Counted from the stretch's first letter, positions 45,196 to 53,904 are shown. The stretch is DNA of 64,000 nucleotides from Saprospira grandis str. Lewin (GCF_000250635.1 NC_016940.1:3720501-3784500), one strand, 5' to 3'. A program made the numbers and translations. Notes: generated by a model not told the origin, from the letters alone.

Positions 45196-45948
45196 TTAAC
45201 GACTAAAGACCCAGTGAAACTCGCTAGAGCGCTCTTCATCAAAGGCGTAATTTGCTTCGGCAAAGCCCTTGAGGTCTTCTATTTTTTCTAATTGCTCTTG
45301 AATAATATAACGGGCCATCAGTCCTCTCGCTTTTTTGGCATGCACGGCAATAATTCGAGCCTTGCCCTCTGCATTAACCTCCTTAAAATCAATTTGATAA
45401 AGGGGCTGTTCTAGGGCCTTGGGCTGTAGGGCCGAAAAATATTCTTTAGAGGCCAGATTGACAATAGGGCCCTGAGCACGCTCATTAACGGCCTTGGTGA
45501 GTTGCTCGCCCCAAAAAGCATAAAGGTTTTTTCCTTTGGGGTTGGGCAATTTGGTCTTCATCTCTAGGCGGTAAGGCAAAATGAGGTCCAAGGGACGCAG
45601 CAAGCCATAGAGGCCCGACAAAATACCCAGATGTTCCTGAGCAAAAGCCAGTTCTTCTGCCCCAAAATCATCGGCCTGCAAGCCTTTGTATACATCGCCC
45701 CGAAAGGCCAAAAGGGCCTGTTTGCCAGGGGGTAGCTCCTTGGGCGGCTGCCAATCGGCAAAGCGCTGATGATTAAGCTCGGCCAGTTTATCGCTAATTT
45801 TCATCAAATGAGCAATATCTTCTGGCCCATAATCAGCCAAAATGTCAATCAGTTCAGCCGATTGGGTTAAAAAATCGGCTTCCGTAAACTGAGAAATAGC
45901 CGTAGGCGAGAAGTCCAGCGTTTTGGCCGGAGAAAGCAAGAGGTACAT
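45196..45948 (-). CDS. yaaA: Peroxide stress protein YaaA family
   Basis: 250 residues matching the YaaA/DUF328 family (PF03883): MYLLLSPAKTLDF, ALLAFRGDVYKGLQADDFG, HLGILSGLYGLLRPLDLILPYRLEM and NLYAFWGEQLT are family landmarks. KKARGLMARYIIQ and AEANYAFDEERSSEFHWVF form the C-terminal signature. In E. coli YaaA lowers free iron and limits oxidative DNA damage; the same role is likely. Element M is upstream. Confidence 0.93.
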   Translation of the reverse strand: MYLLLSPAKTLDFSPTAISQFTEADFLTQSAELIDILADYGPEDIAHLMKISDKLAELNHQRFADWQPPKELPPGKQALLAFRGDVYKGLQADDFGAEELAFAQEHLGILSGLYGLLRPLDLILPYRLEMKTKLPNPKGKNLYAFWGEQLTKAVNERAQGPIVNLASKEYFSALQPKALEQPLYQIDFKEVNAEGKARIIAVHAKKARGLMARYIIQEQLEKIEDLKGFAEANYAFDEERSSEFHWVFSR

Positions 45949-46007
45949 GCTGTGCTATTGTTTTTTTCTTCTGACGATATGAATTTTCTGAAGGTTGGAA
46001 GGGGATG

Positions 46008-46172
46008 TTTTTGGGGCTGCCCCTCGCCTTTGGCTCGGGTCGGGCTATATCGCAGCTCGCAGTTCTGCTCGGCCCTGCGTTTTTTTTCGCTTTGCTCAAA
46101 AAAACTGGGTCTGGCCTTCGGCCACTGCTTTCTATCCCTCAGCCTGCGGGCGCTTTGCGCCCTGTCCGCCGC
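46008..46172 (+). repeat. GC-rich hairpin element, copy M
   Basis: GTTTTTTGGGGCTGCCCC, CTCGCAGTTCTGCTCGGCCC, the stem GTTTTTTT/AAAAAAAC, GGGTCTGGCC, TTCGGCCACTGC, ATCCCTCAGCC, GGGCGCTTTGCGCCC. Confidence 0.82.
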
Positions 46173-46179
46173 AGTTTGT

Positions 46180-47166
46180 TTAGTGGATGAGCTGGGCATC
46201 TTTGCCCGCCGCTGAAGTCTGGTAGTAGGCTTTGGGAGTATAGCCCATGAGGTTGTAGGGAAACTGAATAATAAACTGATTGTACTGGCCAACTTTTTCG
46301 TTGTACTTACGCTTTTCTACCGAAATTCTATTTTCGGCCCCTTCAATTTGGATTTGGATATCTCGGTAGAGCTGACCTTTTTGTTCTATTCCTTGAAGCA
46401 GCTCATTGATTTTTTTGCTCAGCTCGGCTTGTTGCTGGGCATATTGGTCCAAATCTGTTTGTTTGAGTTGGCGTTCTAGGGCTTGGATTTCGGCCAATTT
46501 GGCTTGGCTGGCGCTTTCTTCCTGAGACAAAAGCTGCCCTAATTTAGGGACCAAATCTAAGCGCCGCTGATAGACATTTTCGACCTGGGCCCATTGTTTT
46601 TGTAGCTTTTGTTCTTCTTGCAAAACAGCCTGTCGGCTACTAAAATAATAGAAGTTGAGGCCTAGGCCCAAAAGCATAAAAATGCCCACAAAAACGCCCA
46701 AGCGCAGCCATTTTCCTTTTTTCTGCTTTTGCTCACTATCCTTAATCGTTTTCATCAGCTCGATGCTAGCGCTATCGAGTTGGGGGTTACTATTGAGCAG
46801 CACCCTTTGGGCATATTCTTGGGCGGCCAAAAGGTTTTCTTTTTTGCCCGTTTGGGCAAACTGCAATTGATGAGCTTGGGCCAAATAAAAAAGGGCCTGT
46901 TCGGCTAGGGGGTTAATATTGACGGCTAGCTGCAGGGCCTGAATGGCTGCGGGAAAATTGGCCACCGCAATATGTTGCTGCCCAATTTTGGTCTGTTGGC
47001 GCACCGTATTTTGGGCCTCCTGCCAATCTGATTCAGAAAGGCCAATGCTCTCGGCAATTTCCTTGAGCTCGGCAAGATTGAGGGGGGCTTCTTGTTTTTT
47101 GGCTTGCAGGGCAAGCAGTTGCTCTACGTATTTTTCGAGCAGAACAGATTGTTGTTCCTTGGCCAT
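46180..47166 (-). CDS. LemA-domain membrane protein with N-terminal TPR region
   Basis: 328 residues. Residues 1-145 are helical with TPR-like pairs (GQQHIAVANFPAAIQALQLAVNINP; EQALFYLAQAHQLQ). One transmembrane helix lies at about 153-175 (LRLGVFVGIFMLLGLGLNFYYF). From about 188 the sequence is LemA-like (PF04011): QKQWAQVENVYQRRLDLVPKLGQLL, a long coiled coil, then ENRISVEKRKYNEKVGQYNQFIIQFP. Normal LemA proteins start with the membrane helix, so the cytosolic TPR extension is unusual. MAKEQQ was chosen as start; an upstream 24-residue extension has no homology-like features. Function unknown, possibly envelope scaffolding. Confidence 0.82.
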   Translation of the reverse strand: MAKEQQSVLLEKYVEQLLALQAKKQEAPLNLAELKEIAESIGLSESDWQEAQNTVRQQTKIGQQHIAVANFPAAIQALQLAVNINPLAEQALFYLAQAHQLQFAQTGKKENLLAAQEYAQRVLLNSNPQLDSASIELMKTIKDSEQKQKKGKWLRLGVFVGIFMLLGLGLNFYYFSSRQAVLQEEQKLQKQWAQVENVYQRRLDLVPKLGQLLSQEESASQAKLAEIQALERQLKQTDLDQYAQQQAELSKKINELLQGIEQKGQLYRDIQIQIEGAENRISVEKRKYNEKVGQYNQFIIQFPYNLMGYTPKAYYQTSAAGKDAQLIH

Positions 47167-47239
47167 AGCGTGATTGTTTTTTGCAAGATATGGATTTTTT
47201 AGCTTTTGAAGGGGAGCCCTAGGCCCAAAAAGGACCAAA

Positions 47240-47436
47240 GGCGGGCAAGGCCCGCCTAGGCGCGCAGCGCCCGGCTGAGGGATGGGCAGCAGGGCCGCGA
47301 AGCGGCAGACCCAGCCGCCAAAGGCGGCGCAGGGCCGAGCAGACTTGCGAGCTGCGACAACCAGCCCCTATAGGGGCGCCAGTTCGATGACCAACGGGAA
47401 TAAACAGCCCGACCCGCCTTTAGGCGGGGCAGCCCC
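47240..47436 (-). repeat. GC-rich hairpin element, copy N
   Basis: GGCGGGCAAGGCCCGCC, GGCTGAGGGATGG, AGACC, the stem GCCGCC/GGCGGC, GGGCCGAGCAGACTTGCGAG, and a tail with CCGCCTTTAGGCGG and CAGCCCC before A6. Confidence 0.82.
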
Positions 47437-47451
47437 AAAAAATCAAAAAGC

Positions 47452-47483
47452 TTTGCAATCTTAAGATATTTATAATAACTTTA
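47452..47483 (+). promoter_or_regulatory. Promoter of the YARHG lipoprotein cluster
   Basis: TTTG at 47452-47455, a 20-bp spacer and TAACTTTA at 47476-47483, close to the Bacteroidota TTTG-N19-TAnnTTTG layout, 27 bp before the first ATG. Confidence 0.5.
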
Positions 47484-47509
47484 GATAGTTAACTAAAACC
47501 AATATTCCC

Positions 47510-48328
47510 ATGTACAAAAAGATGATTCCCCTGGCCTTTTTGGGCCTATTTTTAGTGAGCTGCGCTGGCGAGGCCGAAAAAGCGGCAGCAAGCAGTGAAA
47601 ACCCGATGAAAACAGAAACAGCCGCCGATCCTTATGCCGATTTGGAGGCGCCAAAACCCCCACAAACAGAACAAAGGCCTAAGGTGCAACATAAGGCGGT
47701 GGGCCAGCATTATTCGGTGGCCTATGCTTCTACCGAAGACAATTACTACTTTTTTGATGATGGCCGCTTTGTTTATGCGAGCAGCTCGGAGTATAGCCCC
47801 TCTATACTGACTGGCGATTGGACCGCCGAAGGCCCTAAAATTAGCTTTAAGAATGTGGTCCATTATTATGGCAAACCGACCGGGAAGATGATTCCGCCCT
47901 GTGGCTCTGTCTGCACCTATGATGATTATGGCATGCGTGTAGAAAAATACAGCCAAGACATTGACCCTATAGACATTGATATGGGCCTAGGCGATGAATT
48001 TCCCTTTAATGTGTCTCCACATGGCCTAAAAAGCTCTGATATTCACGCTTTTTTGCGAGCCGCAGACAGCAAGCGAAGCTACCTAGAGGTTTCTGAGCGG
48101 CCCTTGCAGCCCTCAGAATTGAAGGATAAAACCGCGGAGGAGCTGCGTTTGATGCGCAATGAGGTCTTTGCAGCCTATGGCTATAAGTTTAAGGATGAGG
48201 CCCTAAAAAAACATTTTCGCAACCAAGGATTTTATGGACATTCATCTGATGTAAATGCCTTTTTGAGTCCCTTAGAAAAGGATAATATTGCCTTGATTAA
48301 GAAGGTGGAAGCCATTAAAAAGAAATAA
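47510..48328 (+). CDS. YARHG-domain lipoprotein 1
   Basis: 272 residues. Lipobox LVSCAG (Cys18). A beta-rich middle domain (HYSVAYASTEDNYYFFDDGRFVYASS ... LTGDWTAEGPKISFKN) contains PPCGSVC, two Cys likely to form a disulfide. The C-terminal YARHG domain (PF13308) reads ELRLMRNEVFAAYGYKFKDEALKKHFRNQGFYG...LSPLEKDNIALIKKVE. YARHG domains are extracellular and may bind cell-wall or polymer ligands, but their role is not settled. First of three tandem paralogues sharing one promoter; 20 bp to the next. Confidence 0.87.
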   Translation: MYKKMIPLAFLGLFLVSCAGEAEKAAASSENPMKTETAADPYADLEAPKPPQTEQRPKVQHKAVGQHYSVAYASTEDNYYFFDDGRFVYASSSEYSPSILTGDWTAEGPKISFKNVVHYYGKPTGKMIPPCGSVCTYDDYGMRVEKYSQDIDPIDIDMGLGDEFPFNVSPHGLKSSDIHAFLRAADSKRSYLEVSERPLQPSELKDKTAEELRLMRNEVFAAYGYKFKDEALKKHFRNQGFYGHSSDVNAFLSPLEKDNIALIKKVEAIKKK

Positions 48329-48348
48329 GCTAAAAATTTAGATAAAAG

Positions 48349-49185
48349 ATGTACAAAAAGATGATCCCCCTGGCCTTTTTAGGCCTGTTTTTGGCCGCCT
48401 GTGCTGGCGAAGCCGAAACAACCACTACCTCAACAAGCAGCGAAAGCGCTGTACAAACAGAAACAGCCGCCGATCCTTATGCCCATTTGAAGGCCCCCGA
48501 ATTGCCCAAAAAAGAAGCAGGGCCAAAGGTAGAGCATGAGGTAGTGGGCAAACATTATGCAATGGCCTATGCCTCTACCTTTGAGAGCTACTACTTTTTT
48601 GATGATGGCCGTTTTATGTATACCGTAAATTCGGATTATGTTCCTTCTGTCATGACTGGTGAGTGGAGCGCCCAAGGCAATAAAATTAGCTTTAAACCAG
48701 ATGCTCATTATTATGGTAAGCCCAATGGACCAGTAATTCCGCCCTGCGGCTCCAGCTGTACCCATGCAGATTACATTATGGAAATGAAGAGCTACAGCAG
48801 GGCTATAGACCCCATCGATATTAAAGAGGGACAGGGCGAGGAACTACCCTTTGAGGTCTATGAGCATGGGCTGAAAAGTTCTGATATTCATACCTTTTTG
48901 CGTGCAAAGGATAGCAAGCGAAGTTCTGCAGAGGTCTCTAATCGGCCCTTGCAGCCCTCGGAGCTTAAGAACAAAAGCTTGGAAGAGCTGCGTTTGATGC
49001 GCAATGAGGTTTTTGCGGCCTATAGCTATAAGTTTAAGGATAAGGCCTTGGCTGCGCATTTTAAAGCGCAGGGCTTTAAAAGCCACTCCTCTGATGTAAC
49101 CGCCTTTTTGAGTCCCTTAGAAAAGGATAATATTGCTTTGATTAAGCAGGTGGAAACGATTAAAAAGGAACAAACTAAACATTAA
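48349..49185 (+). CDS. YARHG-domain lipoprotein 2
   Basis: 278 residues, the closest relative of protein 1. It starts with the same MYKKMIPLAFLGLFL signal (lipobox LAACAG), has the same middle domain with PPCGSSC, and a YARHG C-terminus (ELRLMRNEVFAAYSYKFKDKALAAHFKAQGFKSHSSDV). The YARHG segments are also nearly identical in DNA to those of protein 1, indicating recent tandem duplication. Only 4 bp separate its stop from the third gene. Confidence 0.87.
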   Translation: MYKKMIPLAFLGLFLAACAGEAETTTTSTSSESAVQTETAADPYAHLKAPELPKKEAGPKVEHEVVGKHYAMAYASTFESYYFFDDGRFMYTVNSDYVPSVMTGEWSAQGNKISFKPDAHYYGKPNGPVIPPCGSSCTHADYIMEMKSYSRAIDPIDIKEGQGEELPFEVYEHGLKSSDIHTFLRAKDSKRSSAEVSNRPLQPSELKNKSLEELRLMRNEVFAAYSYKFKDKALAAHFKAQGFKSHSSDVTAFLSPLEKDNIALIKQVETIKKEQTKH

Positions 49186-49189
49186 ACTC

Positions 49190-50002
49190 ATGTATAAAAA
49201 GACTATTCTAGGGGCCCTATTGCTCCTACTACTTGCCGCCTGTGCGGGAGAAAACACGGCAACTAGCGTTTTGGAGACAGAAGGCGAGGCCCAAGAAGAG
49301 CTAAGCGGTCCTTATGCCGATTTGAAAGCCCCCGAATTGCCCAAAGAAGAGCAAAGGGCCAAGCGAGATCATCCGGTAGCGGGCAAGTATTATGCGCGCG
49401 ACCATTATATGAAAATTTTTGAGTACTACTACTTACTAGATGATGGCCGCTTTATTTATAGCCTTAGCCCAGACGAATATAAGCCTTCTTTATATACTGG
49501 CGAATGGGAAGTAAAAGGGGATAAGATTCATTTTAAGACCCAACGCCACTATTATGGTAAGCCCAATGGCAAAGAAATCCCCACTGATGTTGGTCCTTCT
49601 TCTTATGAGGATTATGTCATGCGGGTAGAGAACTCTAGCGAAGAGATGGAGCCTATCGTCGTTGAGCATGTAGTTAATTTAGGCGTCCCACTTAGTAATT
49701 CAAGGCAAGATATTCATTTCAGGTTGCAATATATAGCCAATCCAGAGCGCAAAGAGATGGCTATTTCCACTCGGCCCTTGCAGCCCTCGGAGCTCAAGGA
49801 TAAAAGCTTGGAAGAACTGAGCTTGATGCGCAATGAGGTTTTTGCGGCCTATGGCTATAAGTTTAAGGATGAGCGCTTGAAGGCTCATTTTAAAGCGCAG
49901 GGCTATCAGGCTTTGGCCTCTGATGTGACCGCCTTTTTGAGTCCTTTAGAAAAGGATAATATTGCTTTGATTAAAAAAGTAGAGGCGATTAAGGCAAAAT
50001 AA
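49190..50002 (+). CDS. YARHG-domain lipoprotein 3
   Basis: 270 residues; lipobox LAACAG, middle domain YYYLLDDGRFIYSLSPDEYKPSLYTGEWEVKGDKIHFK and the C-terminal YARHG domain. It is the most diverged copy: the two cysteines of PPCGSxC in its siblings are replaced (IPTDVGPSSY), so the disulfide is lost. The segment before the YARHG domain is also different (RQDIHFRLQYIANPERKEM). Last gene of the cluster. Confidence 0.86.
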   Translation: MYKKTILGALLLLLLAACAGENTATSVLETEGEAQEELSGPYADLKAPELPKEEQRAKRDHPVAGKYYARDHYMKIFEYYYLLDDGRFIYSLSPDEYKPSLYTGEWEVKGDKIHFKTQRHYYGKPNGKEIPTDVGPSSYEDYVMRVENSSEEMEPIVVEHVVNLGVPLSNSRQDIHFRLQYIANPERKEMAISTRPLQPSELKDKSLEELSLMRNEVFAAYGYKFKDERLKAHFKAQGYQALASDVTAFLSPLEKDNIALIKKVEAIKAK

Positions 50003-50033
50003 ACGCTTATTTCAGAGATATGCTTATTTTTGG

Positions 50034-50068
50034 GCTGGTCTGCTTCTTGCGGGCTAGCCTTTTTTTAT
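50034..50068 (+). terminator. Possible terminator of the YARHG cluster
   Basis: GGGCTGGTCTGC...GCGGGCTAGCC forms an imperfect hairpin followed by T7. Confidence 0.4.
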
Positions 50069-50101
50069 TGACCCTAGTAGATCCAAATTTATCTAGATCT
50101 A

Positions 50102-52363
50102 ATGCCGAAGATGCAAGCCTTTTTTCGCAAGTACCTCAGCCTCTTGATGTACAGCTTTCCTGTTCAGCTCCTGCTCCTGCACTTTAAAAGCCAGTTGCTC
50201 TTTTTGTTGCTTTGGCTCTTTTTATTTGGGGTATTAGCCGGGCAATTTGGGAGCAGTATGGGCTTTCGTTATTTTATGCTAGACCCCGAATATATGGGGG
50301 CTGTAAGCTTTTGGAGCTTTTTTATTATTGGGCTAACACTGGGTATGTTTTATATGGCCTGGAACAGCACGACTTATATATTATATAGTCCTAAGTTTCC
50401 CTTTTTGGCCTCTTTGTCTCGCCCCTTTGCCAAGTTTAGCCTCAATAATTTTACTTTGCCGGGCCTGTTTATCCTTTATTATTTGGGCAGCCTAATTCAT
50501 TTTCAGTGGTATAATGAGTTTGCCGATGAGTACAGCCTGATTTACTACTGTTTGGGCCTTATTTTGGGCTTTTCGAGCCTGATTTTTTTGAGCCTCTTGT
50601 ATTTTCGCTGGACCAATAGCGAACTGTATTTTTTGCAGCAAAAACAACAGCTGAAACTTTCGGCTCCGCTCAAAGCGCTCATTTTGCGCAAAAATGAGCG
50701 CATGCTGGCCGAGGCCAAGGCCAATCCCTACGTTAATGCTTTGAGAACCGATTATTATTTGACGGAGCGCCTGCATTTTCGCCCAACTCGCTCGGTAAAG
50801 CATTATGATTTTAAGCTATTGGAGCAAATCTTTAAGCAAAATCACGCCAATGCCCTGCTTATCCAAAGCCTGAGCATTACGGCCCTTATTCTCATGAGTG
50901 CCTTTGTGGATGTTCCCTATTTTCGGATTCCCACGGCGGCTAGTGTGCTCATTTTGCTTTCGGTGCTGACGACCTTTTTGGGGGCGCTGAGCTATTGGCT
51001 AAATGCTTGGCGCAGCCCGGTTTTGGTCATTTTGCTCTTGCTGACCAATTCTTTGCTCAAAGATGGCTGGCTGAGCTATGAAAATGCCGCCTATGGTATG
51101 GATTACAGCAAAAAGGCCCGCTACAATTATGCGGTTTTAGATAGCCTTGCCCGGCCCGAGCAAATGATTGCAGATAAAAAACATCAGTTGCAGATTTTAG
51201 AAAATTGGCGCAAGCAGTTTCCTAAGGGCCGCTTTTTGCGCAAGCCCAAACTCATCTGTGTGGCCGTGAGCGGAGGCGGACAACGGGCGGCACTTTGGAG
51301 TATGCATGTGCTCCGCGAAATTGAAAAGCGCCTAGAGGGCAAGCTCATGCCGCATACGGTCCTGATGACGGGCGCTTCTGGGGGCATGTGGGGCTCGGCC
51401 TATTTCCGAGAGCTCTATTACCAAAAACAGTTGGGCCGAGAGCTTAATCCCTTAGATAGTAGCTATTTGGTCAATGTGGGCAAAGACCTTTCTAATGCGC
51501 CCATGTTTACCTTTTTGGTCAATGATGCCTTTGTGCCTTGGGTCAAGCGAAAGGTAAATGGCTATACCTACAAACAAGACCGAGGCTATAGCTGGGAGCA
51601 ACAGTTTATAGAAAATACAGAGGGCCTAATGAACCGCAACCTCCAAGATTATATGGAGCCCGAGTTTAATGGCCAAATTCCCATGATGATTATTAGCCCC
51701 ATTATTATCAATGATGGCCGCTACCTCTATATCTCGCCCCAACCCCTGAGCTATATGATGCGGCCCGCCTTTGCCAAAGATTATGCAGAGGTGGATGCCG
51801 TAGATTTTGGGGCCCTTTTTCAAGAACAAAACCCCTATAATCTGCGCTTTTGCTCGGCCCTGCGGATGAGCTCGACCTTTCCCGTGATTTTCCCCAATGT
51901 CCAACTGCCCTCTACCCCCGTTTTAGAGGCCATGGATGCCGGCTTTAGAGATAATTATGGGGTAGAAACGGCCCTGCGCTTTTCGGCCAATTTTAAAGAG
52001 TGGATCAAGAAGAATACCTCTGGGGTCCTCATTATTTCAATCCGAGGAAACGAAAAGGTGGAGCCCATTGAGCAGGCCGAGCGCCCCGGCCTAGGCAGTA
52101 CTATTTTTAGCCCGCTTTCTGCCGTCTTCGATGTGGGCAACCTCCAAGATTATCAGCAGGATGCTATGCTGGGCCAATTGCAGGCCCAAATGGGGGAGGA
52201 GCAACTGGATATCGTCCGCTTTGTGTATCGCCCCACCACCCTAGAACAAAAGGCTTCTTTGAGTTTGCACCTAACAGCCAGAGAAAAACTAGATATCCTC
52301 TCGGCAATCCTCCTGCCCGCCAATCAAGCCGCCCTCGACCGCCTAGAAGAATTAGTGAAGTAG
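50102..52363 (+). CDS. Membrane-anchored patatin-like phospholipase
   Basis: 753 residues. The first 310 residues carry about six hydrophobic segments (LLFLLLWLFLFGVLAGQFG, FWSFFIIGLTLGMFYMAW, LFILYYLGSLIHF, LIYYCLGLILGFSSLIFLSLLYF and two near 255-300). The cytosolic C-terminal half is a patatin domain (PF01734): oxyanion loop SGGGQR (390-395), nucleophile elbow GASGG (Ser426) and the catalytic-dyad Asp612 in DAGFRDNYGV. It should hydrolyse acyl chains from membrane lipids. Coupling of patatin to a polytopic N-terminal region is seen in some Bacteroidota proteins. No partner gene. It starts 99 bp after the YARHG cluster. Confidence 0.87.
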   Translation: MPKMQAFFRKYLSLLMYSFPVQLLLLHFKSQLLFLLLWLFLFGVLAGQFGSSMGFRYFMLDPEYMGAVSFWSFFIIGLTLGMFYMAWNSTTYILYSPKFPFLASLSRPFAKFSLNNFTLPGLFILYYLGSLIHFQWYNEFADEYSLIYYCLGLILGFSSLIFLSLLYFRWTNSELYFLQQKQQLKLSAPLKALILRKNERMLAEAKANPYVNALRTDYYLTERLHFRPTRSVKHYDFKLLEQIFKQNHANALLIQSLSITALILMSAFVDVPYFRIPTAASVLILLSVLTTFLGALSYWLNAWRSPVLVILLLLTNSLLKDGWLSYENAAYGMDYSKKARYNYAVLDSLARPEQMIADKKHQLQILENWRKQFPKGRFLRKPKLICVAVSGGGQRAALWSMHVLREIEKRLEGKLMPHTVLMTGASGGMWGSAYFRELYYQKQLGRELNPLDSSYLVNVGKDLSNAPMFTFLVNDAFVPWVKRKVNGYTYKQDRGYSWEQQFIENTEGLMNRNLQDYMEPEFNGQIPMMIISPIIINDGRYLYISPQPLSYMMRPAFAKDYAEVDAVDFGALFQEQNPYNLRFCSALRMSSTFPVIFPNVQLPSTPVLEAMDAGFRDNYGVETALRFSANFKEWIKKNTSGVLIISIRGNEKVEPIEQAERPGLGSTIFSPLSAVFDVGNLQDYQQDAMLGQLQAQMGEEQLDIVRFVYRPTTLEQKASLSLHLTAREKLDILSAILLPANQAALDRLEELVK

Positions 52364-52435
52364 GTAGCCCTTTAGGTAAATAACTTATTTTTAGGCATTA
52401 GGTAATCTAAAGAGAAAACCACCGCATCACTGCCC

Positions 52436-52443
52436 TATCTTTG
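52436..52443 (+). promoter_or_regulatory. Isolated promoter element in front of a possible small RNA
   Basis: A perfect TATCTTTG in a gap with no following gene; transcription would start near 52450 and meet the terminator at 52530-52563. Confidence 0.45.
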
Positions 52444-52449
52444 TCATAG

Positions 52450-52563
52450 ACAAGACGGAAATACCTTGTCATCCAATTAAGTTTGGGGTAAATCATGGGG
52501 ATTAACATTTGAACTCATTAGAGTTCTATAGCAAGTAGCTTGGGGAAGCTGCTTGCTTTTTTT
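52450..52563 (+). ncRNA. Candidate small RNA, about 114 nt
   Basis: The stretch between the TATCTTTG box and a strong terminator contains two further hairpins: GACAAG/CTTGTC (52449-52470) and AACTC/GAGTT (about 52511-52524). The only ATG frame is five codons long. Promoter, internal structure and terminator all being present argues for a non-coding transcript; no known RNA family is recognised. Confidence 0.4.
52530..52563 (+). terminator. Rho-independent terminator with no gene upstream
   Basis: AGCAAGTAGCTT pairs with AAGCTGCTTGCT (one mismatch) around GGGG and is followed by nine T. It is 170 bp past the patatin stop. Confidence 0.85.
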
Positions 52564-52783
52564 TTGGGGCTGCCCCTTCCGCCGGGTTGAAAGCCAGCGC
52601 AAAGCGGTATCGCTTTGCGAAGCTATACAAAATGAGGGGCAAACCCCTCATGAATTATCGGGCGGGTCGGGCTGTGCCGTGGCTCGCAGGTCTGCTCGGC
52701 CCTGCGCGGGCTTCGCCCGCTGGGTCTGCGGCTTCGCCGCACCACTTTCCATCCCTCAGCCGGCGGCTTCGCCGCCTCTAGAC
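52562..52783 (+). repeat. GC-rich hairpin element, copy O
   Basis: TTTGGGGCTGCCCC, an extra inserted segment with GCGCAAAGCGGTATCGCTTT and GAGGGGCAAACCCCTC hairpins, CTCGCAGGTCTGCTCGGCCC, the stem GCGGGC/GCCCGC, GGGTCTGCGGCTTCGCCGC, ATCCCTCAGCC, GGCGGCTTCGCCGCC. Confidence 0.82.
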
Positions 52784-52805
52784 GCAGAATAAGGACCGCT
52801 TTCAG

Positions 52806-52997
52806 GCTTATATGTTAGGGTTTTGTTAAAAACTGAAAAAACGTAACAAAATGAAAAAAGGCAAAAGTTAGGTCTGGCGGTAAACTAGTTATGTCTGGAA
52901 GTAAACTAGTTATGTCTGGCGGTAAACTAGTTAGGTCTGGCGGTAAACTAGTTATGTCTGGGGGTAAACTAGTTATGTCTGGAGGTAAACTAGCTTA
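52806..52997 (+). repeat. 21-bp minisatellite array 3, about 6 units, with conserved flank
   Basis: The flank (TGTTAGG, TTGTTAAAAA, GTAACAAAATG, GGCAAAAGTTAGG) leads into tandem AGTTATGTCTGGCGGTAAAC plus T. The unit has diverged from arrays 1 and 2 (TAAACT for GAACTA, ATGTCT for GGTCT), while unit length and flank are kept. Confidence 0.88.
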
Positions 52998-53094
52998 GGC
53001 TAATAGTCGCCTAGGCGCAGGATGTTAGTCCCTCAACTTTTTCTTGTGCCTTTAGAGGGGGGAGTAACCTCTTTAGAATTAGTTGGTTTTCTGG

Positions 53095-53165
53095 CCATGG
53101 GCTGAAGCCCATGGTTGTGGGCTATGCAAACTGGCGGGCTGAAGCCCTTGTTTGCTGTTTATTAG
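53095..53165. repeat. GGGCTGAAGCCC palindrome pair
   Basis: CATGGGCTGAAGCCCATG and GCGGGCTGAAGCCC around CTATGCAAACTG. A truncated copy (CCATGGGCTGAAG) follows at about 53873. Confidence 0.68.
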
Positions 53166-53218
53166 AACTGATTATGGGCCAATGGTTTTAACCTAGAGGT
53201 CTTCACATTATATAGTCG

Positions 53219-53380
53219 CCTAGGGACAAGCCCCCAGGCTAATCCACTGGAGTCAGCCCTAAAGGGCCTCAAATTGTGATTTACGGCCTTGCTCAATTGT
53301 TATATGTAGAAAAGGAGCTAATCCCAAGGCCCTCTTTAGAGGGCTGTCTGAAAAAGCTAGCCTAGGGGCTTGTCCCTAGG
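53219..53380 (-). repeat. CCTAGG-bounded element, copy 7
   Basis: Inverted copy with intact hairpins. Together with its flanks (GGTTTTAACCTAGAGGTC left, CAGCAAAAAGGAGAAAC right) it is repeated at copy 8. Confidence 0.87.
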
Positions 53381-53576
53381 CAGCAAAAAGGAGAAACACA
53401 AAATTTTAAACAGACTCTAATAGTCGCCTAGGCGCAGGATATTAGTCCTTCAACTTTTTCTTGGAGGAAGAGGGGGACGAGAATAGAGCAGCATTTTTTA
53501 CTGGCAATAAAGCCCTATATTAGAATATATTATGGGCCGATGGTTTTAACCTAGAGGTCTTCACATTATATAGTCG

Positions 53577-53738
53577 CCTAGGGACAAGCCCCCAGGCTAA
53601 TCCACTGGAGTCAGCCCTAAAGGGCCTCAAATTGTGATTTACGGCCTTGCTCAATTGTTATATGTAGAAAAGGAGCGAATCCCAAGGCCCTCTTTAGAGG
53701 GCTGTCTGAAAAAGCTAGCCTAGGGGCTTGTCCCTAGG
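53577..53738 (-). repeat. CCTAGG-bounded element, copy 8
   Basis: Near-identical to copy 7 over about 265 bp including flanks; the period is 358 bp, so this is a duplicated intergenic segment. Confidence 0.87.
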
Positions 53739-53904
53739 CAGCAAAAAGGAGAAACACAAAATTTTAAACAGACTCTAATAGTCGCCTAGGCGCAGGATGT
53801 TAGTCCCTCAACTTTTTCTTGTGCCTTTAGAGAGGGGGGAGTAACCTCTTTAGAATTAGTTGGTTTTCTGGCCATGGGCTGAAGCAGAGGCTGTCCATTT
53901 GGCC

